A stretch of 64,000 nucleotides of DNA from Scybalomonas sp905214925 (GCA_905214925.1 CAJMOB010000016.1:1-64000), one strand, 5' to 3'; shown: positions 43,560 through 53,435, numbered from the stretch's first letter. Program-made: numbers and translations. Notes: generated by a model from the sequence alone, not told the origin.

Positions 43560-44393
43560 TTAACAACAGTCCCAATTATATAAAATATTTGAAAAATCTA
43601 ATTTCTTTAAATCTTCTTCTCGAATAAAGAAATTTCCAACACCACTATCGCCCCACATTACTTTATCTCCTGAGCCTTTTACACCGAACTCACTATCAAG
43701 CTGAAATAGAAGTATATTATGTTCGCTCCCCTCTTCTCTTGGATCGGACTGAGTGAAAAATGGATAGCCAGAAACTTTATGTCCTTGTCCTCCATCCTCC
43801 TCCATAATGGCATCATAGACTTCTTCCTCTAAGTCCCAAAAGTCAATAACTTCATCTTCTGGGAAACGCTCTTGAAATCGTCTTTTTAACTCTAATTCCA
43901 TGCGATAATCATTGATGCTAAGAGATTCTCTCCCTAATATAAAGTTCATTTTATATTCTCCATTTACTGGAAAATACTCATCTTCTTCCCACTGTTCTTC
44001 TTTCTGGGCTAAAAAACTTTTTACCATCTCCTCTGTCACTGTATCATCTACGTTTTCATGATACAGCACTCGAAAACCACGTTGATCCATATAGTCGTCC
44101 AAGTTTAGTCCCCAAAGATCGTTATCATTCTTAATAAAGAATTGAAGAATCCCTGTTTGCGGAAACATCTCTAACCCTTGTAAATCGCGACAATTAATCT
44201 GTGCTAATAGCCGAAGCTGTCTTCCTTCTTCATCTAAAGGCCATAATTCTTGACTTGGCACATAAGGAATTCCCCCTACTTTACTATCAAAAATAGTGAC
44301 CTGCTCTTCTTTTAACGCAATCTTCATTACTGGCTGACTGATTTCCTCTTTAATTTCTTCATAAATTCCTAAAAACTTTTCTTCTAATGTCAT
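43560..44393 (-). CDS. YwqG/DUF1963 family protein
   Basis: 277 residues. GGIPYVPSQELWPLDEEGRQLRLLAQINC, GILQFFIKNDNDLWGLN and LLFQLDSEFGVKG ... WGDSGVGNFFI follow the DUF1963 layout. The family has no established function. It sits between DUF3343 and YedF genes on the same strand, so it may belong to the selenium operon by position only. Confidence 0.8.
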   Translation of the reverse strand: MTLEEKFLGIYEEIKEEISQPVMKIALKEEQVTIFDSKVGGIPYVPSQELWPLDEEGRQLRLLAQINCRDLQGLEMFPQTGILQFFIKNDNDLWGLNLDDYMDQRGFRVLYHENVDDTVTEEMVKSFLAQKEEQWEEDEYFPVNGEYKMNFILGRESLSINDYRMELELKRRFQERFPEDEVIDFWDLEEEVYDAIMEEDGGQGHKVSGYPFFTQSDPREEGSEHNILLFQLDSEFGVKGSGDKVMWGDSGVGNFFIREEDLKKLDFSNILYNWDCC

Positions 44394-44507
44394 TTGTGCA
44401 CTCCCTTATTCCAAAACATTCACTTACACTTCTACTGCTTTAGTAGTGCCTTATTCCTGTATAGAAAATGTAATTCCCATTCGATAATAAAAACTTCATT
44501 CATTAAA

Positions 44508-45116
44508 TTAAATTGTAATTACTTTTCCTGCTCTTTGCATTTGTTCTACAATATCATACATATTCGATACCGTCCCAACTTTCAACTTATCTGCAATTCC
44601 ATAATAATTAAGACAAGTTCCGCATACAAAGATCCCTACCTCTTTTTCTGATAAATGTAATAAATGTTCTATGCATTGTTCATCTTCTACTGCTAATTTC
44701 ACTCCTCCATTCATAAAAAGAATTGCTTTTGGCAACTCTTTTGATTGGGTTAGAGTGTAAAGAAACATCTGTATTAACGATCTTCCTAATGTGTGATCGC
44801 CTTCCCCAACATAGTCTTTTCCTACAAAAATCACATAATCTTTCTTATCTTCTCCGCTATATTTTTGTTCCTTCTCAAACTGTTCTAACACTTCTTCACA
44901 TTGCTCACAGTCTTTTCCAAAAGATACATAAAATTTCCCCGCTTTTTCCTCTGCTTGTATTCCAAATCCTTGATTATTGGCCAAACGTTTTAAGTTTTCA
45001 ACAGCCATTTTATTATCAACAATAATAAGAAACTCTGTAGCACCTTCTTCTATCTCTTTCTTTGCCATAATTACTGGAATTGGGCAAGCTTTTCCAACCG
45101 CATCGATCAACTTCAT
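44508..45116 (-). CDS. yedF: Selenium metabolism protein YedF (TusA-DsrE fusion)
   Basis: 202 residues. The N-terminal 75 are a TusA-like domain with the CPxP motif (GKACPIPVIMAKKEI). The C-terminal half is DsrE-like (SLIQMFLYTLTQSKELPKAILFMNGGV, VGIFVCGTCLNYYG). This fusion is the YedF type that accompanies orphan selD in organisms with selenium-dependent molybdenum hydroxylases. Probable role: moving selenium or sulfur on cysteine thiols. Confidence 0.88.
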   Translation of the reverse strand: MKLIDAVGKACPIPVIMAKKEIEEGATEFLIIVDNKMAVENLKRLANNQGFGIQAEEKAGKFYVSFGKDCEQCEEVLEQFEKEQKYSGEDKKDYVIFVGKDYVGEGDHTLGRSLIQMFLYTLTQSKELPKAILFMNGGVKLAVEDEQCIEHLLHLSEKEVGIFVCGTCLNYYGIADKLKVGTVSNMYDIVEQMQRAGKVITI

Positions 45117-45275
45117 TCTCTCTATTTCCTTTCTTATATTTTAACATTTTTTACAATTGGCAAACGGTTTCTTTCTTGTTTCTTTGTTTCTATTGTATCA
45201 TTAATTTATCATTCACGAAACAAAAATTTAACTTTTTTAGAAACCTTTATGAACTCTTTATATGAATCGTTTTTC

Positions 45276-46079
45276 TTAAAATGGAAGCCCGTCTTTTTCA
45301 TAAAAATAGGAGAAAATAGCTTCTAATACTCCTCCACCAATACTTCTTGCTTTATCAGAGATTGTAAAGCAGTGGGATTGCTCACATCTTGGATCGATAT
45401 CTCCTGATTTCATTCCTTTTACAACAACAACTCCCTCTTGCAACATTCCTCTTACAATTCCTGTAAGCTGTGCATAAATTGGATCTTCATTGGAATAAGC
45501 AACCACATCTCCTTTTTGTACCAAATCTCCAATACTTGCTACAGGATGAAAAATTCCATCACTAGCAGCACGAATAATTCGTTCCACTGTGTATCCTCCA
45601 ATATTTCCTGGAACTCCCGTATTCGGAATAGCACCTCCCTCTTTTATTACCGTTCCTAAATAATGACCACGCTTTGTCTCAATAACTCTATGACAATCCT
45701 CTCCTGCAACGAATCCTGGACCCACTCCAATTACTAATGATGCATCGGTAATCGAAGTATTCAAATTCCTCTTGGCTAAAATGGCATCCACAACAACGTC
45801 TGGTTTCCACCATTTTATAACTTCTGCCTCTTCATCTACTAACACAGGAATTTGTTCTTGTTTTAATATGTCTTCTATTTCTTCAAATCCTTTTGCATAT
45901 TTTGCAGTTATTCCTTCCACCACTGCAGTTTCTTCATAAATAGCCCTTGAAAATGCAACGGTTCTTCGAACAGCTGTCGGAACTTCCAAATCAGTCATAA
46001 CGACTGTAAAACCACATCGTTTTAAACGATATCCAATCCCTGTTGCTAGATCTCCTGCACCTTTTATTACTACTTTCAT
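45276..46079 (-). CDS. yqeB: Selenium-dependent Mo hydroxylase accessory protein YqeB
   Basis: 267 residues from ATG 46079, 7 bases after GGAGG (the ATG just before it is too close). VVIKGAGDLATGIGYRLKRCGF is a Rossmann-type start; GVGPGFVAGEDCHRVIET and HYLGTVIKEGGAIPNTG are conserved in YqeB/EF2563 proteins. The family occurs only with selenium-dependent molybdenum hydroxylases and may help insert the labile selenium. The start lies near the end of yqeC, and the genes are probably cotranscribed. Confidence 0.88.
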   Translation of the reverse strand: MKVVIKGAGDLATGIGYRLKRCGFTVVMTDLEVPTAVRRTVAFSRAIYEETAVVEGITAKYAKGFEEIEDILKQEQIPVLVDEEAEVIKWWKPDVVVDAILAKRNLNTSITDASLVIGVGPGFVAGEDCHRVIETKRGHYLGTVIKEGGAIPNTGVPGNIGGYTVERIIRAASDGIFHPVASIGDLVQKGDVVAYSNEDPIYAQLTGIVRGMLQEGVVVVKGMKSGDIDPRCEQSHCFTISDKARSIGGGVLEAIFSYFYEKDGLPF

Positions 46080-46117
46080 CATTTTTCCTCCATTTTGCTT
46101 TCTTCTGCTACTTTCCT

Positions 46118-46879
46118 TTATTGCTCGTTCTCTTTTCTTCTGCAAATTAGACTATTTTCAAATCCTCTCTTTTCTAAATGAGCGACTATCTGTTTTGCTA
46201 ATTCCATTCTCTCTTTTGTATCGACTTTTTGAATAATGGCCCAATATTCTTTTCCAAAACAACCTTTTCTTAACGCCCGTTCTTCTAAATATAACGTTGC
46301 CATATCTTCTACTGTTATCACATCTTCTTCTGATTTTCCTAACAAGAACGCCACTCGCTCTGGACGATGACACACTTCTTTTATGGGCTTACCACAAGCA
46401 TCAATTCCTTGAATCCCTAATACAATGGTCGTTTCTTTTGGAATCACTGGCTCACTCTCACTGGGAACTTTTGTTGGTAATCCTTTCGAACCATCTGCCT
46501 CAATTAAAACGATGGGATAGGTGGCAAAGATTTTCTTTAAAAATTCTTCATTTACCCTAGTTAACTTCTCCCCATTCCAAGGAAGTGCTACTGTTACAAT
46601 TCCTTGTCCTTCTTTTTTCATAAGTTGTCGTAACATTTCCTCATTTTCCTCCAACAAAACTTCTCCATAAGAAGGAGTCATTATTTTCGTGGTTGTCGTA
46701 CAAACCACCTTTTTTTTAGCCATTTGATATTCTTTTGCCAGTGCTTCAATCAGTGTGGTTTTTCCACCTCCTCCTACCGTGCAAATAATATTTCTATCTT
46801 CTGCATTCACACCAAGTGCTTTTAATATACCACCTTGTATTACAGTTCCATCTTTCTTATATAATTCAACCAAATTCAA
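46118..46879 (-). CDS. yqeC: Selenium-dependent Mo hydroxylase accessory protein YqeC
   Basis: 253 residues. Walker A ICTVGGGGKTTLIEALAKEY (about 33-52), CTTTTKIMTP, and IVLIEADGSKGLPTK (about 124-138) match the YqeC family of P-loop proteins. It is first in the minus-strand selenium operon, divergent from selD across 271 bp. No ribosome binding site of great strength is visible. Confidence 0.87.
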   Translation of the reverse strand: MNLVELYKKDGTVIQGGILKALGVNAEDRNIICTVGGGGKTTLIEALAKEYQMAKKKVVCTTTTKIMTPSYGEVLLEENEEMLRQLMKKEGQGIVTVALPWNGEKLTRVNEEFLKKIFATYPIVLIEADGSKGLPTKVPSESEPVIPKETTIVLGIQGIDACGKPIKEVCHRPERVAFLLGKSEEDVITVEDMATLYLEERALRKGCFGKEYWAIIQKVDTKERMELAKQIVAHLEKRGFENSLICRRKENEQ

Positions 46880-47150
46880 CTACAAACATTCCTCTCTTTT
46901 CTATCATACATAAGTAATAAAATTTCCATAACCCCTTGGAAATAGAACATTGGAAATATGATAAAATTATATCATGTTCCATAAATATTCCAAGTTATTT
47001 TCGGGAGGAACTCGCTTTTTTTGCAAAATTATGCGACAATATAATTTAGAGAAATTTTCTATAACAGTGCAAAACTTCCATCAAGACAAACTATGTTTTG
47101 TACGAATAACCATTAAATTTGTAATTATGTAATAAGGAAAGGTAATATTT

Positions 47151-48185
47151 ATGAGTGATATTCGTCTTACAACAATGACTAAAACTTCTGGTTGTGCGGC
47201 TAAAATTGGCCCTTCTGTCCTTCAAGGGATTTTATCCTCCCTTCCAAAATTTCAGGATCCAAACTTATTAGTTGGATTTGATACAAGCGATGATGCTTGT
47301 GTTTACAAAATTAACGAAGATACCGTCGCCATTCAAACGGTTGATTTCTTTCCACCAATGGTAGATGATCCCTATACCTTTGGACAGATCGCTGCAGCAA
47401 ATGCACTAAGTGACGTCTATGCCATGGGAGGAAATCCTAGCACAGCTATGAACCTTCTTTGTTTTCCTTCCTGTGTAGAATTAGAAGTTATGAAAGAAAT
47501 TTTAGAAGGGGGATATGCAAAAGTAAAGGAAGCAGGTGCTATTATTGCAGGTGGCCATACCATTGCGGATCCAACTCCCAAATATGGCCTTTGTGTTACA
47601 GGCTTTGCCCATCCTTCTGAAATCCTCACAAATAGCAATGCAAAAGAAGGAGATGTTCTCGTCTTAACAAAGCCAATTGGCGTCGGAATCATGAATACTG
47701 CCGGAAAAGCAGGACTGCTTTCCGATAAGCAATTAAAAGAAAGCGCTTCTATTATGTCTACGCTAAATAAATATGCAAAACAGTGCACCAAAGGATTAGA
47801 AGTACATTCTTGTACCGATGTTACAGGGTTTAGCCTTATGGGGCATAGCTATGAAATGGCATCCGGCAGCCAAAAGACAATTGCCCTTCATACTACTTCT
47901 ATTCCGATTCTAACCGATGCCCTTTCTTTTGCATCCATGGGAATTATCCCTGAAGGAATGTACAATAATTTAGACTATTTACAAGAAAAATTTGATACAA
48001 AAACTGCTGTGGAACAGGCACTAATGGATGTCCTCTTTGATCCACAGACATCTGGTGGTTTATTACTTTCTATGCCAGAAAAAGATGCTAAAGTCTATCT
48101 TTCTCGTATGGAAGAATTTACTCCTTGGGCAAAAATAATTGGAGATGTTCGCAAGCAAGAAGAAAAACATTTACTCCTGTATTAA
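47151..48185 (+). CDS. selD: Selenide, water dikinase
   Basis: 344 residues. It makes selenophosphate from selenide and ATP. The active-site segment KTSGCAAKIG has Cys15 (codon TGT at 47193), not selenocysteine as in many Clostridia. GFDTSDDACVYKI, AAANALSDVYAMGG, AGGHTIADPTPKYG and FDPQTSGGLL are family motifs. No selA, selB or tRNA-Sec is near, which fits its use with YqeB/YqeC. Divergent from yqeC; terminator behind it. Confidence 0.94.
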   Translation: MSDIRLTTMTKTSGCAAKIGPSVLQGILSSLPKFQDPNLLVGFDTSDDACVYKINEDTVAIQTVDFFPPMVDDPYTFGQIAAANALSDVYAMGGNPSTAMNLLCFPSCVELEVMKEILEGGYAKVKEAGAIIAGGHTIADPTPKYGLCVTGFAHPSEILTNSNAKEGDVLVLTKPIGVGIMNTAGKAGLLSDKQLKESASIMSTLNKYAKQCTKGLEVHSCTDVTGFSLMGHSYEMASGSQKTIALHTTSIPILTDALSFASMGIIPEGMYNNLDYLQEKFDTKTAVEQALMDVLFDPQTSGGLLLSMPEKDAKVYLSRMEEFTPWAKIIGDVRKQEEKHLLLY

Positions 48186-48217
48186 AATCGTATTCATTCC
48201 TAGAAATAATAGAAAGT

Positions 48218-48246
48218 CACAAAGTATGCGCCATGCATACTTTGTG
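48218..48246. repeat. Perfect palindrome after selD
   Basis: 12-bp arms CACAAAGTATGC (48218-48229) and its complement (48235-48246), 5-base loop. It directly precedes the terminator hairpin at 48252. The outer ACAAAGT/ACTTTGT is shared with the inverted repeat at 51038-51099. Confidence 0.75.
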
Positions 48247-48251
48247 CTAAA

Positions 48252-48290
48252 AAGAGCTTATGGATTTATTTCTTAAGCTCTTTTTTCTTA
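48252..48290 (+). terminator. Terminator of selD
   Basis: Nine-bp arms (48252-48260 and 48274-48282) followed by a run of T. Confidence 0.8.
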
Positions 48291-48719
48291 GGAATCCGCC
48301 TATTTTTTTATACAAAAATCTTATATTTTATTTTCATTCTTATTTCTTTTTATGATAAAATTATCATAAAACAAACTTTATTTTTTCATTTTTTCGTTTT
48401 TCTTTATGAGAACTTAACGCAAGATTGTTAAATTATTACGCTTTGTCTTCTTCTTTATCTCAATAATTTTTCTATAACAATCTATCTTAAATAAAATTGT
48501 AATTTTAAATTTCTTTTAAAATCATAATTATTTTGAATATTTCCCTTGCTTTTCTATGTCAATTGTATTTTTTCGCATACAACACTCGTTAAATTTTTAA
48601 TTATTATTATAACAATTGCAATATTTCAAAAATGTGGTAAAGTATTACTTAGATAATTCTTGCATACAAAATACAATGTATGGCAATCATATAATTATAT
48701 ACTCAAGGAGGAAACAATA
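48291..48719. other. 429-bp AT-rich region before pta
   Basis: No reading frame of note. It should hold the pta promoter; a TTGCAA-like -35 lies near 48617 but no good -10 is at standard distance. Nothing else is recognised. Confidence 0.5.
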
Positions 48720-49718
48720 ATGAATAAAATGGCAGGATTCAGCGTTATGATCGAAAAGCTGAAAAAAAGTCCAAAAACAATCGTTTTTACAGAAGGTACG
48801 GATCCTAGAATCTTAGAAGCTGCTTCTCGTTTATTAGCTTCTAATTTCTTAACACCAATTTTAGTTGGAAATAAAGAAGAAGTTGAAAAAGCTGCAGAAG
48901 AATATGGTTTCAATATTCGTGGTGGACAGATAATCGATCCACAAAACTTCGATAGAATCGATGAAATGGTTGACCTTTACTGCGAACTTCGTAAAAGCAA
49001 AGGTGTGACACCTGAAGACGCTCGTAAAGCATTAAGTAAAGGAAATAACTTCGGTACTATGCTCGTAAAAATGGGTATCGCAGATTCTTTACTCGGTGGT
49101 GCTACTTATTCTACAGCAGATACTGTTCGCCCAGCACTTCAGTTAATCAAAACAAAACCAGGTTCTAGCGTTGTATCTTCTTGCTTTATTTTAGTTCGTC
49201 CATCTGCTACAGGTGATAACGAAGTATTAGCAATGGGTGATTGTGCAATCAATATTAAACCAACAGAAGATCAGCTTGTTGAAATCGCTTACGCTTCTGC
49301 TGAATGTGGTAAAATTTTTGGTATCGACCCTAAAGTTGCTTTCTTAAGCTACTCTACTCTTGGATCAGGAAAAGGGGAAGACGTGGATAAAATGCGCAAT
49401 GCTGCTGCAAAAGCAAAAGCTGCTTATCCAGAATTACCAATTGAAGGAGAAATCCAATTTGACGCTGCCGTTTCTCCACGTGTTGCAAAAACAAAATGCC
49501 CAGATAGCGCAGTTGCTGGACATGCAAACGTATTTATTTTCCCAGATATCAACGCTGGTAACATCGGTTATAAAATCGCGCAACGTCTTGGTAACTTTGA
49601 AGCATACGGTCCTATTCTTTTAGGTCTTAATGCTCCAATCAATGACTTATCTCGCGGTTGTAACGCAGAAGAAGTTTACTCTATGGCTATTATTACAGCA
49701 GCTTTAGTAGAAGACTAA
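48720..49718 (+). CDS. pta: Phosphate acetyltransferase
   Basis: 332 residues from ATG 48720, preceded by AAGGAGG; the frame extends 20 codons upstream from a TTG without signal. VFTEGTDPRILEAASRLL, GMLIVKMGIADSLLGGATY-type and GDCAINIKPTEDQLVEIA, then GPILLGLNAPINDLSRG are typical. It converts acetyl-CoA to acetyl phosphate. ackA does not follow, unlike in many relatives. A perfect terminator lies behind it. Confidence 0.93.
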   Translation: MNKMAGFSVMIEKLKKSPKTIVFTEGTDPRILEAASRLLASNFLTPILVGNKEEVEKAAEEYGFNIRGGQIIDPQNFDRIDEMVDLYCELRKSKGVTPEDARKALSKGNNFGTMLVKMGIADSLLGGATYSTADTVRPALQLIKTKPGSSVVSSCFILVRPSATGDNEVLAMGDCAINIKPTEDQLVEIAYASAECGKIFGIDPKVAFLSYSTLGSGKGEDVDKMRNAAAKAKAAYPELPIEGEIQFDAAVSPRVAKTKCPDSAVAGHANVFIFPDINAGNIGYKIAQRLGNFEAYGPILLGLNAPINDLSRGCNAEEVYSMAIITAALVED

Positions 49719-49761
49719 TTATAAATTTATTGAACTGAAACTTTCCTTAATGTGATAATAA

Positions 49762-49805
49762 AGGAGGTAGCAAAAACTTTTTTTCTTGCTACCTCCTCTT
49801 TTTTA
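49762..49805 (+). terminator. Terminator of pta
   Basis: Perfect 12-bp arms (49762-49773 and 49786-49797) followed by a T-run. The left arm contains AGGAGG but no reading frame follows it. Confidence 0.85.
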
Positions 49806-49830
49806 TATGATAGGAAATTTCGTTTGATTG

Positions 49831-50988
49831 TTACCGTTGTCCTTTTCCTATTTTTCTTATGGCCTGTAACACTTGTTCCACTTCTTCTTTCGTATTTTCA
49901 TATCCAAAAGAAAACCGAATCGTTCCTCTTGGAAAAGTTCCAAGTGTCTTATGCGCATTTGGAGCACAATGCATTCCCACTCTTGTCATAATCCCATATT
50001 CACTATCTAATAAAAAGGCAAGTTCTGCTTCATCCATCCAATCGCATTGAAGGGAAACAACCGGTACGCGATTTTCAATGCCTTCATGCCCTATCACTTG
50101 TATCCCATCTATTTGCTTTATTCCGTCTAAAAACTGCTTTGTCAATTTTAATTCCTTTTTTTGAATCTCCTCGATTCCAACATGATTTAAATATTGAAGA
50201 GAAGCATTTAACCCAAAAATAGCAGGTAAATTTAATGTTCCAGCCTCAAATTTATCCGGAAGAATTTCTGGTGTTTCCTCCGAGTCAGATGCGCTTCCCG
50301 TTCCTCCTGTAATCAAAGGCTCTACTTCTTTTGCTATTTTGTCGCTTATTAAAAACCCTCCAATTCCTTGTGGTGCTAATAATCCTTTATGTCCTGTAAA
50401 AGCTAAAATATCTATCTTCATCTCTTTCATAGAAATAGGAAAGACACCTGCCTCTTGTGCCGAATCTACAATAAAAGTTAACCCATACCGCTCACACAAC
50501 TCTCCTATTTTTTTTAATGGCATTCTCGTTCCACATACATTGGAGGCTGATGTTAAAATAATCGCTTTTGTATTACTCTTTATTAGAGTTTCCACTTTTT
50601 CTACGATTAAATCCCCTTGGTTTGTACAGGGGATTCTTGAAAACGAAACCCCTTGTTTTTGTAACTGAACTAACGGTCTCATAACCGCATTATGCTCCAT
50701 GGCACTCACTAATACATGATCTCCTCTTTTTAAATACCCTTTTAAAATCATGTTGAGAGCATATGTAATATTTTGCGTAAAAACAACATTTTCACATGGT
50801 GAAAACTCAAAAAGGCGACAAAGTTTTTCCCTCGTATCATAGATAACACTTGCCGTACTATAAGCGGACTGATAACCTCCTCGATTCACATTTGTTCCAT
50901 AGTTTTTCATATAATCCGTTACCGCTTCTATTACACTCTCTGGCTTTGGAAAAGAAGTGGCAGCAGAATCAAAATATAACTTTTTCAT
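49831..50988 (-). CDS. Cysteine desulfurase family protein (EF2568 type)
   Basis: 385 residues, class V PLP enzyme. YFDSAATSFPKPESV start, HNAVMRPL, VDSAQEAGVFPI, PLP-lysine segment FTGHKGLLAPQGIG, and a C-terminal Cys in GMHCAPNAHKTLGTFP, as in the EF2568 group. That group accompanies selD, yqeB and yqeC in selenium-dependent molybdenum hydroxylase loci, and it may supply selenium from selenocysteine or sulfur from cysteine. It is separated from selD only by pta. Confidence 0.85.
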   Translation of the reverse strand: MKKLYFDSAATSFPKPESVIEAVTDYMKNYGTNVNRGGYQSAYSTASVIYDTREKLCRLFEFSPCENVVFTQNITYALNMILKGYLKRGDHVLVSAMEHNAVMRPLVQLQKQGVSFSRIPCTNQGDLIVEKVETLIKSNTKAIILTSASNVCGTRMPLKKIGELCERYGLTFIVDSAQEAGVFPISMKEMKIDILAFTGHKGLLAPQGIGGFLISDKIAKEVEPLITGGTGSASDSEETPEILPDKFEAGTLNLPAIFGLNASLQYLNHVGIEEIQKKELKLTKQFLDGIKQIDGIQVIGHEGIENRVPVVSLQCDWMDEAELAFLLDSEYGIMTRVGMHCAPNAHKTLGTFPRGTIRFSFGYENTKEEVEQVLQAIRKIGKGQR

Positions 50989-51037
50989 ACAACATTCTCC
51001 ATTTTTCTATTTTCTCTCTTTATTATAACATAAAAGA

Positions 51038-51099
51038 ACAAAGTGTCCATTGCACCCGATTTGGAACTTTTTGTTGCTTTTTTGCAATGGACACTTTGT
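51038..51099 (-). terminator. Long inverted repeat, probable sigG terminator
   Basis: Perfect 16-bp arms (51038-51053 and 51084-51099) enclose 30 bases; TTCTTTT follows on the minus strand. It lies 17 bp after the sigG stop. Its outer bases match those of the palindrome at 48218. Confidence 0.7.
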
Positions 51100-51115
51100 A
51101 AAATTTCCTTTGTTT

Positions 51116-51895
51116 TTATGACTGTAAATACTGCTTCATATTTTTTAATGCCGTCTTCTCTAAACGACTCACTTGTGCTTGGGAAATGCTAATTTCATCT
51201 GCCACTTCGGTCTGAGTTCTTCCCTCAAAAAAACGTAACCTTATAATTTCATTTTCCCTTCTAGAAAGACGCTTCATAGCCTCTTTTAAAGCGATATCCT
51301 CGATCCAGTTTTCTTCTCCACTTTTTTTATCCCTTACTTGATCCATAAGATATAATGTATCTCCACCTTCTTGATATACGGGCTCATATAATGACATTGG
51401 ACTGGCAATCGCATCTAACGCACGAATGACTTCCTCTTTCTTCATCTCGATCTGTTCCGCCACTTCTTCTATCGTCGGTTCACGATTTAATTGCTTTGTT
51501 AGGCTTTCTTTTGCATAAATTGCCTTATAAGCAATATCTCTTAAAGAACGGCTCACTCGAATACTATTATTATCCCTTAAATAGCGTCTGACTTCTCCAA
51601 TAATCATCGGACAAGCATAGGTCGAAAACTGTACATCTAATTCATCATTAAAATTATCAATTGCCTTCATTAAACCAATACAACCTACTTGGAATAGATC
51701 ATCAAAGTTTTCATTGCTATTGGAAAATCGCTGAATAATGCTGAGTACTAAGCGTAAATTTCCTTGGATATAGCGTTCTCTCGCTCTTTTATTTCCCTTT
51801 TTGATTTGCTTCATCAATTCCTGTTTTTCTTCTTTCTTTAAAAGAGGGAGTTCAGTTGTATTCACACCGCAAATTTCCACTTTATTCAGAGCCAT
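51116..51895 (-). CDS. sigG: Sporulation sigma factor SigG
   Basis: 259 residues. The VEICGVNTTELPLLKKEE start is the SigG signature. Region 2 (LRLVLSIIQRFSNSNENFDDLFQVGCIGLMKAIDNF) and region 4 (ENEIIRLRFFEGRTQTEVADEISISQAQVSRLE) follow. It drives late forespore genes. In Bacillus it follows sigE directly; here MATE, GNAT and acyP genes lie between. Ribosome binding site AAAGGAGA. Confidence 0.95.
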   Translation of the reverse strand: MALNKVEICGVNTTELPLLKKEEKQELMKQIKKGNKRARERYIQGNLRLVLSIIQRFSNSNENFDDLFQVGCIGLMKAIDNFNDELDVQFSTYACPMIIGEVRRYLRDNNSIRVSRSLRDIAYKAIYAKESLTKQLNREPTIEEVAEQIEMKKEEVIRALDAIASPMSLYEPVYQEGGDTLYLMDQVRDKKSGEENWIEDIALKEAMKRLSRRENEIIRLRFFEGRTQTEVADEISISQAQVSRLEKTALKNMKQYLQS

Positions 51896-52061
51896 AATCG
51901 ATTTCTCCTTTTGTATTAGTAGTGTCTACTTTTAATGATTCACTATTTCTAAGTAAACTATACATACCTTATTTTGGAAGAAATCATTGACAAGAAAGCA
52001 GGTTAATACTATCCTTATAATTATCAGAATATATTTTGACAAAACAGAAAGGATTTTACTT

Positions 52062-53435
52062 ATGGAACAATCAAATGAGCAAAGACTTGGGACACTTCCG
52101 ATTCCTAAACTCATGCTAAGCCTTGCTATCCCTTCTGTCATTGCCCAAATTATTAATGTTCTTTATAACATTGTAGATCGCATTTATATTGGGCATATGT
52201 CAGATGTAGGTGATATCGCTTTAACAGGAGTTGGTGTTACTTTCCCAATTATTATGCTGATTTCTGCTTTCAGTTATTTTGTCGGTTCAGGAGGTGCGCC
52301 TCTTGCTTCTATTCAGTTAGGCCGTCAAAATAAAGAAAAAGCAGAACAAATTCTTGGAAACGGTACAAGCCTTTTAATCTTATTTTCTATTGTACTAACA
52401 CTCTTTTTCTTTTTTTTCAAAACTCCTCTTTTATATTTATTTGGAGCAAGTAATAGCACAATTATTTATGCTAATGACTATTTAGATGTTTATTTGCTTG
52501 GAACGATTTTTGTCCAACTTTCTTTAGGGTTAAACTTATTTATTAGCTCTCAAGGACAGGCGAAAACCGCTATGCTCTCTGTGCTTATCGGTGCTGTTAC
52601 AAATATTGTACTAGACCCTATTTTTATTTTTGGGTTGCATATGGGCGTTCGTGGTGCTGCAACTGCTACCGTAATTTCTCAAGCATTCAGTGCTATTTGG
52701 GTTGTTTCTTTTTTAAGCTCAAAACGTTCTGTCATTCGGATTCGCCTTCGTTATCTAAAGCCAGACTTTGAAATTGTAAAACATATCGCATCCTTAGGAA
52801 TTTCTCCTTTTATTATGCAAAGCACCGAAAGTCTCATTAATATTGTGTTGAATCATAGTTTACAGCTTTATGGTGGCGACATTTATGTTGGCTCTATGAC
52901 AATTATTCAAAGTGTTATGCAATTGATTGTAGTCCCAATTCAAGGATTTACGCAAGGAGTGCAACCGATTATTAGCTACAATTTTGGAGCGAGTCAATTC
53001 GAAAGGGTTAAAAAAACCTTTTTTTATACGGTGATTACTACCTTTTTATTGACGACTCTTTCTTGTATTTTAACAACCAAATTTCCAACATTTTTTGCCC
53101 GATTCTTTACCGATAAAGAATCTCTCATCTTTATTGTAGGAGAAGTTATGCCAATCTTTATGTCTGGCATTTTTATGTTTGGAATTCAAATGGGTTGTCA
53201 AACCGCTTTTATGGGGCTTGGACAAGCAAAAATTTCTCTTTTCTTAGCACTTCTTCGAAAAGTAATTTTATTAGTTCCCCTCGCAATTCTTTTACCACTT
53301 ATTTATGGAACTGTCACTTCCATTTATTATGCAGAACCAATCTCTGACATTCTTTCTGCAACAATCGCTGGTATTTTATTTTTTGTTACAAGAAAGAAAA
53401 TATTAAGTCCACAGGCCCTTGAAAGAATAAGCTGA
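52062..53435 (+). CDS. MATE-family efflux transporter
   Basis: 457 residues from ATG 52062 (MEQSNEQRLGTLPIPKLML), with AAAGGA in front; the frame extends 25 codons upstream. About 12 membrane segments; GVGVTFPIIMLISAFSYFVGSGGAPLASIQLGR is the typical N-lobe motif and PIQGFTQGVQPIISYNFGA the C-lobe one. It exports cationic drugs or metabolites by Na+ or H+ antiport; substrate unknown. Confidence 0.9.
   Translation: MEQSNEQRLGTLPIPKLMLSLAIPSVIAQIINVLYNIVDRIYIGHMSDVGDIALTGVGVTFPIIMLISAFSYFVGSGGAPLASIQLGRQNKEKAEQILGNGTSLLILFSIVLTLFFFFFKTPLLYLFGASNSTIIYANDYLDVYLLGTIFVQLSLGLNLFISSQGQAKTAMLSVLIGAVTNIVLDPIFIFGLHMGVRGAATATVISQAFSAIWVVSFLSSKRSVIRIRLRYLKPDFEIVKHIASLGISPFIMQSTESLINIVLNHSLQLYGGDIYVGSMTIIQSVMQLIVVPIQGFTQGVQPIISYNFGASQFERVKKTFFYTVITTFLLTTLSCILTTKFPTFFARFFTDKESLIFIVGEVMPIFMSGIFMFGIQMGCQTAFMGLGQAKISLFLALLRKVILLVPLAILLPLIYGTVTSIYYAEPISDILSATIAGILFFVTRKKILSPQALERIS

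Noticed and set aside
47193..47195. Selenocysteine codon in selD
   Set aside because: The active-site codon is TGT (Cys), not TGA.
51896..51990. SigF-type promoter before sigG
   Set aside because: A GTATA element is present but the -10 does not fit the forespore consensus well enough.
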